NCBI GenBank assembly: GCA_002049455.2
Contig: KV918938.1
Coordinates: 62,001-126,000 of the forward strand
Source: Porphyra umbilicalis
Lineage: Eukaryota; Rhodophyta; Bangiophyceae; Bangiales; Bangiaceae
DNA: 64,000 nt
Reading direction: 5' to 3'
A model generated the notes under the pieces. The model saw only the letters and a program-made list of their open reading frames with translations. It did not search any database and was not told the origin of the DNA. Each line of letters starts with the position of its first letter. Position 1 is the first letter of the stretch. Shown one piece after another: positions 23,600 to 35,400 of the stretch. Position numbers and translations under genes: made by a program.

Positions 23600-25029
23600 T
23601 GCACAACCCTACGTACAAGTCCCGATTTGAAAACTATGGTCTCAGCTTGAAAATGGCGTTACACACACACAGTTTTGGCCATCTTGACCAGTACAGTCGG
23701 GTTCCTCGGCTGAATTTGGCTGTCCGCGATTCTCCCTCGGAACCGCACGGGAAATGCTTCTCCGTGGAGGGGGGGGGCGACGATGCGGCGGTCGCGCCCG
23801 CCGTGGCGACGCGCCGCAACGGACAAATGCGCGAGCCGCCGACGGCACGGCGCCGCCAAGCTGGCGGCCGCTATGCCGCCACGACGCCTCCCTGCTGTCG
23901 GTCTCCCCGCGGCGCACGCTCGCAGCGGGCGCGACGCCCGACGCGCACCGGCCGCCACGTTGGCCGCCGCGCCGACGCGGTCACGTCGCACACCCCCGAC
24001 GCCAAGCTTCAAGACTCGAGCAGCCACCCCCCCCCGACCGAGCGCCCGATGGGGCGCCACGCGGCACCCCTCCTCCGCGGCGCGCACGACAACCGGCGGG
24101 GCGGCGCGCGCGCCAGCCGCCAAGCGCGCGCATGGCGCAACACGCCAACGACGCGGGGCGAGACGGCGGGCGGACGGGCGGGGCGGCACGGACGACTGGT
24201 GGCGCGTGTTTGAGGACAAAAAGGTTGCGCTTTCTCTCTCGCTCTCTTTCCCCCTTTCGCTCCCCAACGTCCTTTGCTTCTCGCTGCCCCTTTCCTCCCC
24301 TCGGCTTTTGGCCTCGCTACCTACAGGACTTGGACCATCGGCACGTGCCTCTGCTTCTTCTGCCGGCGCCGGCACACTCGGTTTCCCGCATGTTCCCTCG
24401 TGTACCTGTTTGTGCCCGCCCGCTACCGCTACAAGTCCCGCGCCGGCGTTTTGCGCCGGTCCCGCGACAACGCGGCGGCGTACTCGGGCGGCACAAGGCC
24501 GGCAAGACCCATAATTCCCCCCCGCATGGCCATCGTCCTGGTGCATTGTATACCTGCTTTGCTTGTATCACCCTCTCTCGGCCGGCTGTGTGGCCGGCCT
24601 CGGGTCCTGCACGTGGACCCTGTGTTCACGCTACGATAAACACTATGTCTTTGGCACCTACTCTGCTCCTGTCCTGTTCTGTTGAAGTGTAGGTCCTCCA
24701 GGCTGGAGAATAGCCCCGCCCGGAGAGGCAGAAAAAATCCAGCTTTTCTTTCAGGCGCGGCCTGTGGGTGGTGGACCCACGTGGCGCCAATGCAGCATCT
24801 TCTGAAACTGGGCTGGGCGGGGGGAACAACCCCCGACACGCGAGGGAACGCTCGACACCTCCTGACACATGTGGGGATGATCGGATACCTGTCGACGAGC
24901 CGGTCGACCAAGGGTAACACTGTCAGGTGAGCGCTACACAGCACGCGGCGCGCGTGGACCACTGAGGCTGGGCATCTCTAGAGCATCGCGCTAGATGTCA
25001 GGGCGAGCGGAGCGAGGGTCAGGGTCGCC

Positions 25030-25061
<32 letters not shown>

Positions 25062-25898
25062 TGCCACCACCACAAGGCAGGTGGTTGTCGCAAAGAAACT
25101 GTATGTGCTTTGCAAGGAAACATACCACCGCCACGGGCCGATGAAAGCAACAAGTCTGTCAGAGCGGCAGCAGCCGCTGCTGCAGTCAGCATACCGGACA
25201 TGTCGCCATCAACACGGGGCTTTGCTCTGGTCAGGTCGCCGTCGCCGACCGGCCGCGGCGTCGACGGTGGTTGTGTCGGTGGCGGCTGTGCCGGCGGCGG
25301 CGCGAAGCGGACGACTCTGAGCTGTTGCGACTGACGCCGACCGACCAGCCTGGCGCCGGCCGGCTCGATGCCGTCAGTCGTGTGCAGCTAGTCGGTGTGC
25401 ACTCAGGCATCGGCGTGACGGCGGTGATGGCGTTGTGCGACGTAACATTGGTGCCAGTCGGGCGACAGCCCGCCGGGGAGCGGAGAAGCGAGCGGATGGA
25501 CGCGCGACGCGGAGGACTTGTTGCTAACCGGAAGGGTGCTGGGCGGTACGGATCTGGGCGACGCGCTGACGGGGGCGAACGCCACCAAGGTGTTGCGCGC
25601 GATGACGGACCATGCGAGGCCGGCGACGCTGCGCTGACTGTCGTGATGTGGGCCCGGTCGACGACGGTGGTGCGGCTCATGGGGTGCCACCGTGGTCGAT
25701 TTTCTTTTCACCTGGTTCTTCCTTGCATTTGTTGTTTCCATCTATCTCCGTACCCGGCTCAGGCTGCGTCTTTGCGCTCTGAGGCTTCTGCGATACCAGC
25801 TTTGGAAGAGAAGGGGGGGGTCGTGTGCTTTGAGTATCCAAACCTGCACGAGAAGAAAGCCTGCTGTGCCCATACTCCCTCGGACTAACAGTGCGCGA
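23600..25898. other. GC-rich region with microsatellite, no supported gene
   Basis: Overlapping long ORFs occur in several frames (23596-24692 plus, 23659-24546 minus), all Arg/Ala/Pro rich with no domain. A pyrimidine-rich tract lies at 24233-24310. A CCG/GCC triplet array with a (CCGCCG) core lies at 25027-25072. A plus frame at 25271-25888 looks slightly more protein-like (VQLVGVHSGIGVTAVMALCDVTLV) but has no motif; I leave it unassigned. Confidence 0.4.
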
Positions 25899-27692
25899 TC
25901 ACAAAGATCTCAAAGCATCAAGGAGCTGGCTGACATAGTAGCGGATCGCACGAACGTGAGTATTGTGCAGCATCCTACGGCACGCCGGAAGCAACGCCAC
26001 GTGCCATTGTAGTGTGGCCAACCCCCCCACGACCGCCGCAGCCGCCAGTTCTGCTTCAGCTTGTTCCAGGCACACCAGTGCGGACCAGCAGTCCAGATAA
26101 GCGCGCCGCACTTCAGGTGAGCGTAGGAGGTCCCTTGAGTGGTAAGAGTGGCAAAACGGATGCGACAGGAACGCATATTCCCAATCAAAAATGAGCAGAC
26201 CGCCGTCCCGCTTGCGCCCAACGTTGCCCATCGTCAGGTCGCCGTGCACCAGGGAGACCGGAAGAGCTGATGCTTCCAGCTTGGCGCACACCAGCCTCGC
26301 ACCGCGAAGAAAATCGACCGTCGACATCTCGCCCTCGAGCGCTGCTGCCACGGAAGGGTCTTGAACAAGCCCGTCAACGAGCAAGCTCAGCACAGCAGGG
26401 GAGTAGTCCGGAACACCCACTTGCTGCAACTCCTCCGAGAAATGAATAGATCGCAGCTGCATGGCGCCCCACGCGCGCGCTACGTTGACCTCGTCGTCAG
26501 GCCCACGGCTCAGCCGGTCGAAGCCCTCGGCCACAAAGCAGTTGAGGGAGGCGTTCACAGCCACCACACGCAGGGTGTCCTCGCTAAAGATGCGGGACAG
26601 GAACTCCGTCACGGCCACCTCGCATCCGGGCGACGGAGCCTTGAGATAGTAGAAGCCGCCGGAGGTGCGAACTGAGAACAGCTCAGCTGATGTGAGCCAT
26701 GGCACGCGAGTCGCATACGACAGCGGCTCCAAGTGTAGGCCACGAACAACTGACATCAAAAATGCGCATGCACGGTGCGTCCACCAGACATCCCGTCGAG
26801 GGTCTTGCGCCACCGTCCTAACGTCGTCAACGACGAGCAGGTCAGCGAAGACCAGTGCAGCATGTTGAGCACACGAGTAAAGCCAGCTACCATAAGGCGA
26901 CTCCACCGCGTCCCGAAACTCCTCAACGGGCACCCAGCGCGCATGGGGAGGGAGCTCGTACTCGGCGAAGAACTCAGATGGGGCCGCCAGGAGCGTAAGC
27001 CGGACCCCGTCTTGGTTGTAAAAGCTGGAAGTGCAATCACCCCCCTCGGGCATCAGTTCGGCGACCACCTGAAAGTACGAGGCAACAGCCGGCTCGATGC
27101 TAAGGGACTTCTGCAGGTCCCGCGCGCAGTCGCGTGCAGTATACGTCGCCTGCTCGGGGTACTCCAGGCGTGGAAGACACCAATCACCATTGTGCAGCGT
27201 CATGAGCACCCTCGTGGGGGCATCGCGAAGGAGGACAGCGTGCACACACCTTACACCCGCGGGGCGAGGTACATCCGCAGAGGCGCCGATCGACGACCCG
27301 CCGTCCGCCGGCGCGGAAGTCCCGGGAAGAGCAGACCGGACGGCCACATCTGAGGCCGTCGAGAAATCATTGCCAGTCGCCGTATTGGCAACGGCCGCTG
27401 ACGTCGCAGGAGAGTGGGGAGGCAGCGGTGAGGAGCGAGCAGAGGAGAATAGCGAGCGAGGAGAGGTGAGAAGCGAGCGAGCAGAGGTGAGGAGCGAGCT
27501 GGGTGCCACCGCATCCCCGACGGCGGCCGCGGCAGCAAGCGAGGCTGAGGAGGCCACGGCGCAGGCTGGAGGGGCTGACGCTGCCGCCGTCGGGGATGAC
27601 GCGGCCACGTCGGTGGCGCAGAGCTCCGTCGAGGAACGAGATACCCCAGCACCTTCAACGACCTCCGTGCCGGCGGGTCGGGAGAGCGCCAT
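25899..27692 (-). CDS. APH-type kinase-like protein with degenerate Nudix-like N-terminus
   Basis: An uninterrupted 597-residue frame starts at ATG 27692 (GCCATGGCG) and ends in TGA. Residues about 1-120 are low complexity Ala/Ser (with repeats like SLLTSARS). Residues about 140-270 have the layout of a Nudix fold (GDWCLPRLEY, then RDCARDL) but lack a proper Nudix box. The C-terminal half is an aminoglycoside/choline phosphotransferase fold: the catalytic loop HGDLTMGN is at residues 483-490 and the metal-binding DWE at 503. Such enzymes phosphorylate small molecules (choline, aminoglycosides, sugars) with ATP; the substrate here is unknown. No internal TAA/TAG, no introns. It is the cleanest host-type gene in the window. 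The neighbouring TA-flanked element starts about 90 bases upstream of its ATG and may hold its promoter. Confidence 0.8.
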   Translation of the reverse strand: MALSRPAGTEVVEGAGVSRSSTELCATDVAASSPTAAASAPPACAVASSASLAAAAAVGDAVAPSSLLTSARSLLTSPRSLFSSARSSPLPPHSPATSAAVANTATGNDFSTASDVAVRSALPGTSAPADGGSSIGASADVPRPAGVRCVHAVLLRDAPTRVLMTLHNGDWCLPRLEYPEQATYTARDCARDLQKSLSIEPAVASYFQVVAELMPEGGDCTSSFYNQDGVRLTLLAAPSEFFAEYELPPHARWVPVEEFRDAVESPYGSWLYSCAQHAALVFADLLVVDDVRTVAQDPRRDVWWTHRACAFLMSVVRGLHLEPLSYATRVPWLTSAELFSVRTSGGFYYLKAPSPGCEVAVTEFLSRIFSEDTLRVVAVNASLNCFVAEGFDRLSRGPDDEVNVARAWGAMQLRSIHFSEELQQVGVPDYSPAVLSLLVDGLVQDPSVAAALEGEMSTVDFLRGARLVCAKLEASALPVSLVHGDLTMGNVGRKRDGGLLIFDWEYAFLSHPFCHSYHSRDLLRSPEVRRAYLDCWSALVCLEQAEAELAAAAVVGGLATLQWHVALLPACRRMLHNTHVRAIRYYVSQLLDALRSL

Positions 27693-27776
27693 GGCGGCCA
27701 CCGCCGAAGAGTGCGGCGCGGACGTCGCCACGGGGTGCGCGGTGGGAAAGAGGGAGCGGTGGTGGTTGGTGCTAGC

Positions 27777-28825
27777 TAGTGTCTATTCTACCATCTGGAT
27801 CAAATGATCCTAAAAGGATCAATTGATCCTCGTTTTGGCTGGGCTGTGCTGAGGAAATCGCTGAGCGCAACCCGATTCTGACGGCAGAAATGGGATCAGC
27901 GGTGCCGGTTTAGTCTTGGGCGAGCAGATGGAGCTTTAACTCTTGGGCAAATGTCCTCGGGAGGCCAGGGAGCGTAAATGTTTTCCACGCCCAGGAGGTC
28001 CATGGCGGGGGGGGAGGGTCGTCTCCTAGAAGGCGTTGGGCTACGCTTCGCCCTAGAGAGAGAGGAAGTACTTATGGCAAACCCCTGGAGGAGGCAGCAT
28101 GCCCGCGCCAGCTCAGTTCCGGCCACTACCCCGCTTTTCAGTAGGGTTGTGACCAGCGCCTCCGGGAATGCATATGTGGGCAAGCAGGGGGGGCAAAGCG
28201 CAGTGCCGGGAGCACCAAACTGTACGAAGATCGCCGAAGGGTCAGAGAGAAACAGATGCGAGGATGGGCAGAGAAAAGTGAGGGGGGGGGGGGGGGGGGA
28301 GGGGACACGGCGGGGTCAGAGGGGTCCTGCATCAGCTGTTTTTGGACTTCTCATGGCGCCCACCGCTTGGAGTGCTCTCACTTTTGTGGGTGCCAACAGC
28401 CTCTGAAGAGCGTCCGCGTAGCCTTTCATGTTCGTCTCCATCCGCATCTGAAGCAAAGACTGGCAGAAAGGGTCGCCGTGGAGTGCGACTGGGCGGTGTT
28501 GCACGGCGAAATCGCTGTTTACAGGTCTTCTGGAGGGGGGGGGAGGGAGGCGGTCGACGTTGGGCGAGCCAGAACGGGCTTTCCTGGTTCGTAAAGAGCG
28601 GGGTCTCTTCGTAGCAGCCAGGCTGAGGTGGTTGCCCCCCCACCAAGCTTGGGCTGATGCTTTAAATCCGTATGGTCTCGCGCGGAAGCGCAACCAAACG
28701 AGTTTGTAGGCACCAGATCATCCATTCTCATATGAAGAAACGCTGGAATCGACGATTTCCTGACAGGATCAAATGATCCTTTTTGCTGGATCAATTGATC
28801 CTCGCTCATGGTAGAATAGACACTA
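27777..28825. mobile_element. TA-flanked non-autonomous element with GATC palindromes
   Basis: Terminal inverted repeats GTGTCTATTCTACCAT (27779) and ATGGTAGAATAGACAC (ending 28823) are flanked by TA on both sides, as expected for Tc1/mariner-type insertion. Just inside each end are two palindromes, GGATCAAATGATCC and GGATCAATTGATCC, in mirrored order. The 1045-bp element encodes no transposase. It contains an 18-base G run at 28282-28299. It sits just upstream of the APH-like gene. Confidence 0.9.
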
Positions 28826-28982
28826 GGGCGGCAGCAAGTTGGGCACACAGGACCGGAAGCTTTATGCTGTGCAATCGAATCACAGATTTTTGGCCCAACT
28901 ATCGTTGGGAAAGAGTGGCGCATGCTGCAGCGCATACTAGGCGAAATTTTATATACTACCGGCCCGATTTGGCATCAATTTC

Positions 28983-29693
28983 CCTGGCCTTTAGGACAGG
29001 GTGCTCTCAAAGTGTAGTGATGCACACATATACTTAGATCAAGAGACTTGCTCTCCGTTTCAGAGGTGGCAGTCTGCATTCGTGTCCTCAGGGATCTGAG
29101 GGCGTGTCAGTGTTGGAAGGGTCGCGATGACGCTAAAAGCGAATGGAGTTACGTGACTGAGAAGGACTGTCCTGCCACAGGGGTCACTGGGCCCGACCGG
29201 CGCCTGCCCCCGTGCCCCCTCTACCGCCCCGAGTTGCGCGCGGTGACCGCGTGCAGCGACTTCCGGGGCTTGACGCGCCCACGATGACCCGCGGGTGATC
29301 GTGCCTGCGCGCCGTCTTCTGTTGCGGCGGCGCGTCGGCGGTTGCTGACGCCATCAAGCGGCGCGGTTACAGGCGCCTCGTCGCGCGGCGATCAGTCCCA
29401 CCCGCCCGCCCGTGCGCCGTGTCGGCCGCCCTGCCCGCCATGCGCAGGTGCGCTGCGCGGCGGAGTGACGGCCTCGCCTGTGGGCGCCGCGCGACGCCGG
29501 CGGGCCGCCGCCGCTGCGGTGGCGGAGGCGGCACCTCTTTCCCCGCCCGACGCCCCCCCCACCACGGCAACGTGGCTGTACGTGCCCCCGTGCGCGCTCG
29601 CGGCCATAGAGCCGGCCGGCGTGCCCGGTGTCAATGCGTCGCCGAGCGCGCCACCGCCCTGAAGGTCAGGGTATTGCACGCACGTGCCTGGAA
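28983..29693 (-). repeat. ~700-bp dispersed repeat, copy 2
   Basis: Reverse complement of 12538-13235. This copy is not bounded by the hAT terminal repeats and lies 160 bases past the TA-flanked element. Scattered mismatches and small indels separate the two. Confidence 0.85.
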
Positions 29694-30290
29694 TCGGAGG
29701 TGGGGCCCAGCACTGTGTGGCGGTATGAAATTCCCGAGAAAAAGTGAGATCTTTTCTTTCATTACTGCATAAATAAGAAGGAGTTATTTCGCATCCAACT
29801 CTGCTGACTATCCTGCAGAAAAGTCCCGGAAATGTGTCGAACAATCGCGAAGATTATCTTCCCAATCCGCTCGAGTCGTCCTGCAGATCGTATTTGGAAC
29901 TTGCATGGTCCGATCCGACAATCAGTCTTGTCTTGGATGGCGGATGGTCCTGAGATCAGACCAGGAACTGTTTTCCGGATTGTTTCCAGAACTGTTCCGC
30001 GGCGCATCTCATGGCATGGTCACTGGACCAAGCGACAAACAAATCCGTGCGCGCGTTCGACCGACTGGTCTAGCGCTCGAACCAGATCCGATTTCCATCC
30101 TGTACCCGTAGAATGAGTACGCGGACGGGTTCCAGACTGTCTTCAGAGCCAGGCAACAGCCTCGACGAGAGATAGCAGTGTCGTCACGCGATAAGCGCAT
30201 ACCCAGGATAAGTTCAGAACTACGTCGGTGCCCGACATGACAGACAACGCACAGGGATAGCTGAGAATAAGTCTTGCAGATAAAGCAGCA
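29694..30290. other. No supported gene
   Basis: AT-richer sequence with short ORFs only. It contains repeated TCCTGCAGA and CCGGAACTGTT-type motifs that resemble decayed versions of the satellite that follows. Confidence 0.4.
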
Positions 30291-30655
30291 GGACAGCTTT
30301 TGGAACGATCCTGTCCACAGTTAGTACTTTTATTCATCCGATCGCTTGATACTCTATTTGGAAATCTGCCGCCTAGAATATCGGGAGGACGGCTCTCGGA
30401 ACGATCCTGTCGACAGTTGTTGTTTCTGTCCATCAGACTCCTTCCTGCTTTTTCTGGAGATCTGCCGCCTGGAATTCCACCAGGACAGCCTTCGAAACGG
30501 TCCTGTCGACAGTTATTATTTTTATTCATCAGACTGCTTCCTGATATTTCTGGAGATCTACCGCCTGGAATATCGAGAGGACAGCTCTCGGAACGATCCT
30601 GTCGACAGCTGTTCTTTCTGTTCATCAGATGTGCCATGATCATGACCCTCATGTC
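30291..30655. repeat. 96-bp tandem repeat, about 3.8 units
   Basis: The landmark GGACAGCTCTCGGAACGATCCTG (variants) starts at 30291, 30387, 30483 and 30579, an exact 96-bp period. Because 96 is divisible by three, frames stay open on both strands and give 32-residue repeats (plus: EICRLE, PVDS; minus: NNNCRQDR, GGRSPE). I have no evidence that either is translated. Lower-similarity motifs occur at 43600-43700. Confidence 0.9.
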
Positions 30656-30845
30656 TTCTCTACGACCATTTGTCAGAAAAAGCAAGGAAGATTATGTCAG
30701 AAAAAACAAGGCAGATTATGCCGGGAAAAATGATGGAAAAACGATAGAAACGAGGAAAAAAGGGACATGCATGGACAAACAGAAATAGAGGTCAAGAAAA
30801 TCGGAAAAACAGACGACTCTGGATACCACAGAGGCCAAGAAAACG

Positions 30846-31847
30846 TCAGCCACAACCGGTCACAGATCGTGTTCGCCTTCGTCGGCATGGAGCAGTCGTC
30901 CGTGTCAGCGTGGTGGATCGTATGAAACTCGCTTCAAGCAGACCGATAGGTGTGAGTTAGTCACGTTCCTTGTCTGAGAGATCAACATCTCCAGCCTTGA
31001 AGTCCTTCAACTCATCCCGCATGCACCGCACAACGCCCTTGCGAGCCTCGTGGCTCTCTGGTCTCAAAAACTTGGGGTACTCTGCCATGTCAACGTAGCT
31101 TTTCAGACAGACGGCTCCGGCTGCTCGCACAGAGGTCCACACTTCGCTGGCGTCCAGAAACAGAATCTCAGCAATGATGGCCGCCGCCGCTCCGTTCATG
31201 TCAAGCGCGCGGACCAACTCGTTGTGGCCGTCCTTCAGTCTCAGTCGGATACCAACACCTGGACTCTCAGCTTGCGCGCCGGCGGCAGAGGCACCCGAAA
31301 CGTCTGCAGCAAGCACCACGCGCTCCATGGACGCCTCCTGTACGTCATCGTCCATGTAAACTCCCAAGGTGCGATACGCGAGCAGCCGAGCAGAGGTGCG
31401 TCGCCTGTTGCAGCGAGTACGAAGACCCTTCTTCAGAGCCACTTTCACAGCACGTCGATAGCCCGACCAGCCACTTGTGGTGTAGTCAATCTGGTTCGCA
31501 TACTTCTCAACCTCTTTGGTCTTAACTGCTCGGAGAGGGCGAGTACAGTCTCTATTGGGGCCTTCCAGTTGTCCAGGGGGGGCCAGCCATGGGAGGCAAT
31601 TGTGTTCGGGCGAGTCGGCGGTGCTTCCATTCGTTCCGGGGCTCACAGTTCCATTGGAGATCTTCCTTAACATGGCCTGTGCGTATCGCGAAAAAAGAAC
31701 ACTTAGGTCATCCTGGTACAGCAAAATATGCAACACGTCGACAGCAAGGCACGAGTACGACGACGATGTGTACGGGTTAGACACGGTGCGATTCGTGGTA
31801 CGATAGTCACAGATCGCAGAGCACCTCTCTCTCATACCATGGGCCAA
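30846..31847 (-). CDS. Unrecognised protein, TAA near the C-terminus
   Basis: ATG at 31847 opens 296 codons to a TAA at 30959-30957. The same frame continues 36 codons to TGA at 30848-30846. Residues about 110-290 look like a real globular protein (TTSGWSGYRRAVKVALKKGLRTRCNRRR split over a basic patch; RLRLKDGHNELVRALDMNG; FLDASEVWTSVRAAG). The charged end is VRCMRDELKDF. No family is recognised. If TAA is sense the protein is 333 residues; if not, 296. No introns are needed. Confidence 0.5.
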
Positions 31848-32449
31848 AAGCTATCGAGTCAAGTGGTCAACGTACTCCATGTGCAGTCCAGACACTAGTG
31901 AATAGGGCACCACTGAAAACTGGGGATGGCGGCGGAGCATCAGGAGCTTCATCAGCCCCGCTACTCGGCATCACTTCGACGCGCAAGACGCCTTCTCGTT
32001 CAATGTTTTTCCTCGAAAAAGCGTCCCGTCGTCTCAGTCCAGGTGTGGGCTGCGCAGCCGCGATAGTACATCAGTCAACGTGTGTGTTTTCCCAAGCGCA
32101 ACAGAGTCTCAGTGAAAGTAGGTCTCCGTGCAACCGTAACAGGTCCTCAGTCAACGAGCAGTACTCTGAGGAGCAAGGAAGAGAGTGCCACGACAACACG
32201 TTGGAGATCTCTCCAAGAGAGGATGTACGCACACAGCGCACACAGCGGACCGGTTGGATGCAGGCGGCGCTGGGCGGAGCTGCACCGCAGGTGATCTCCT
32301 GAGCAGGCACAGGTATCTTGGAGAAGCCGGATACAGCGCGAGGGAGACGCAGGCTGCCGATCTGCGGCGGGACATGCGGTTCGCCACGACCATAAATGTA
32401 CGTATTTCCCTTTGAGTGTAGTATGTATCACGAAGATTAGAAGCACACG
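31848..32449. other. No supported gene
   Basis: Short overlapping ORFs on both strands without recognisable domains. The segment lies between the head of the minus-strand gene and the plus-strand repeat-protein gene, so it may hold two divergent promoters. Confidence 0.4.
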
Positions 32450-35400
32450 TTGGTTGCGGTGGCGCGACGGGCCGAGCACACTGCGGCACGGGCCCCATTG
32501 GCTCCCCTCGGCACCGGTCGCGAAATTGCGCCCGTGGCAGGTCGTGGCCGTGTTCGAGGCCGCGGCGGCGGTCGCGAGAGAGGCCGCGACAGGGGCGACG
32601 CGGGCCCCAATCGACTCGGCGGGCGCTCACACGCGGTTCGACGTGGGGATGGTGGCGGGTCGCGGCTCGAATCGGCTGCGGACAGTGCCTCAGCCGCTGT
32701 CGGGGGACATCATCCCTCACAGGCCTGAGCGGCAGCGGTCGCGTCAGCGCGTGCGGCGCGACGCCCACGCCACGCGATCGCCAGCCGACCGTCCGGCCCA
32801 CCCGGTCGTATTGGCCGAAATTCGGTGGCGACCGGACCCAGTCTGGATCAGAAGTGATCGCCATCATCAACGATGGGCGGCGAGTTTTGACTGGTCGAGT
32901 GGGCGAGCTTACAGCCTCGCAGCAGCGGATGCTTCTCTCGGCCTTGGAACTCGCGGGACCTGACTATCTTCCGAGCCTCAAACGGATGCAGATCCTAAGT
33001 CAGTACCGTGGGGGCTGTGGCGACGTGGAGGCCATTGATTCGCTAATTGCTTCAGCTGTAAGGATATTGCAGAACGACGGCGGTGGTCCGCCGAGTCCTG
33101 CCGACACTTCGGCCGCAAGCTTCCTTGTGAGGCAGACTCTGGCGTCTCACGCATGCAAGGGCCAGTGCTTTAGGGGGGTGCAGCGCTCCTTCCCTCTTGC
33201 TTCCCGCCCAGCCCCGTCGCCCGCCCCATCTGCCGCCCTGCCTCCTGCTCCGATCCTCAACGCTAGAGCCTTGCCTTGTGCGACCCCCGCCAATGCACCG
33301 GCTGCGTCGCGCACGCGCCGGCGGCCGCCTGCGCGGCCACTCCCGCCTCCTGCGAAGCGCCGCCGCCGCACGACCAGCCACGATGGGGACCCGCAGTCGG
33401 GCGCAACGGTAACAACTTTTGCGCCGCCAACGCCGCGTGGTGCGCCGTCTTTGCCAATGGCGTCTGGAGCAAGCGATGGCCTGAACGCTCTGCCTGGAGC
33501 AGTGGAACCTGTCGTGCCGCTGCTTTTCTTTCCGTCGCGCGCCCAAAGGCGGCTCCAGCTGTCAACAGCGGATATGGGGTCGCTGGCAGAAGGCGAGAAC
33601 ATGTCCAAGCGCATGATGGATGGCATGCTGCTGTGGATTTTGTACTGGGCTGACAGCGGTGGAGTGCACGGTTGCCTCCGCGTTCTCTCCGCGCTCGACG
33701 CAGAGGACGTGAAGGACGCCGTGACTGATGACTACCTGATCGTCCACAGGGCGGCCAAAGTGTTACGCGAACGCCTTGCGTTCGGGGGGGGCACGGTCAT
33801 CATGCCAGTGTACAGCGGTCGGGGATGGTCGGGCTTGGTTGTGCGCCAACTCCATTTGGTCGCTTCCTCCGTCGTGCAGACCGTGATCGGTCGTGATGCA
33901 GCTCCCGTTCATGGCGCCGCAGTTGTGCTGATCAACACCTGCGAGATCAGAAGCGGCGCGCAAGTCGACTTTGACATTGTGGACGGCATCTTCCGGTCGT
34001 TGAGTGCTGCGATTTGTCAAACCCACCTACGTACCAGGGACTCACTCGGAATGCGGATGCGTGTCAACGGGTGCCTGCGGATGCGTTTGCCCGTGCGCCG
34101 TGTGGCCATTCCTGGAGGAGAGATTGCTGACACGGCGGACCACCTGCTGGCACACGTGTATTTGCTGCATTCGGCCAAACCGCAAGCAGCAGCAGACCTG
34201 CTACGTCGTGACAGTGGGCCCCAATGGCAAAATGCCCATGCCCCTCGGCGCTTGCGTGGCCTTGTTCGACGCATCGTGGACGCCCACCGACTCGGTGGAG
34301 AGATTCTTCTGGAGCAGGAGCCCGGCGAGGAGCTACTGAACTGGTATGACCTCTCGGAGGACGAGGCCGCCGACGGCGAAGAGGCGCTTAATGACTTGAC
34401 GGATGACGAAGACGGTTCCGGTGACAACAGTGTGCATTACGGCAATCGCAAGGTCAACAGCAGTGGAGCAATGAGACGCAGTCAAGATGGTGACAGTGTC
34501 GGGGATGGGGCTGGTGGGATCGACAATCGCAACGAACGAGGCCCAGCTGACGTCGTCGAAAACGGGTGTCGGACTGATGCGCATCTCGTGCTCGGAGGTT
34601 CCCCTCAGGGGCGTTCGAGAATCGTCCCTCATGGGGTGGTCGGCGACTAATTGGGGCCTGGCGGCGGTACTGCTGCTGGTGCTGCCTGTGGTGTGGTTGC
34701 TCGAGATGGACACGACAATGGCGACGGGAATGCAGGTGAGGCACGGGGACCCGTCGGTGCAAGCGTTGATGCCCGCGCTCGTGAACGTGCTGCCGCTTGT
34801 GTGGCTGCTCGAGATGGACGCGACGATGGTACCGATGGTGCAGCGTCAGTACGCGAACTTGGTGGTGCGCGCATTGACGCACGCGCTCGTGCTGGTGCGC
34901 CCGTGGGTGTGTCTGCTCAAGATGGACACAACGATGGTGGCGATAAAGCAGCGGCAGTACGCGGACTGGGTGGTGCACGCGTTGATGTACGCGCTCCTGC
35001 TGGTGGTGCCGATGAGGTGGTTGCTCAAGATGGACCCGACGATGGTGGTGGTAGTGAATTGGCGGTACGCGGACAAGGAGGTGCACGCGTCGATGCACAT
35101 GCTGGTGCTGGTAGTGCCGATGGTGTGTTTGCTCAAGATGGACGTGTCGACGGTGGTCATGATGCAGCGGCAGTACGCGGACTTGGAGGAACACGCGTCG
35201 ATGCACGCGCTTGTGATATTGGTGCCGATGAGGTGGTCGCTCATGCTGGACGCGATGATCGTGGTGGTGGTGCACCGGCGGTACGCACACTGTCAGGTGC
35301 GTGCGGCGATGCACGCGCTCGTGCTGGTGCTTCCGTTGGTGTGGGTGCTCAGGATCGACGCGACGATGGTGGTGGTGGTGGAGTGACGGTTCGCGGACTT

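Noticed and set aside
23600-24700. Long ORFs around 23754-24692
   Set aside because: Several frames on both strands are open with Arg/Pro/Ala bias and no motif.
33600-34240. Ulp1/C48 peptidase domain in the repeat-gene N-terminus
   Set aside because: Layout is only loosely similar and the catalytic Cys and His cannot be placed, so I mention it as weak rather than call it.
34454-35314. His/Arg-rich minus-strand frame
   Set aside because: Another shadow of the 108-bp array.
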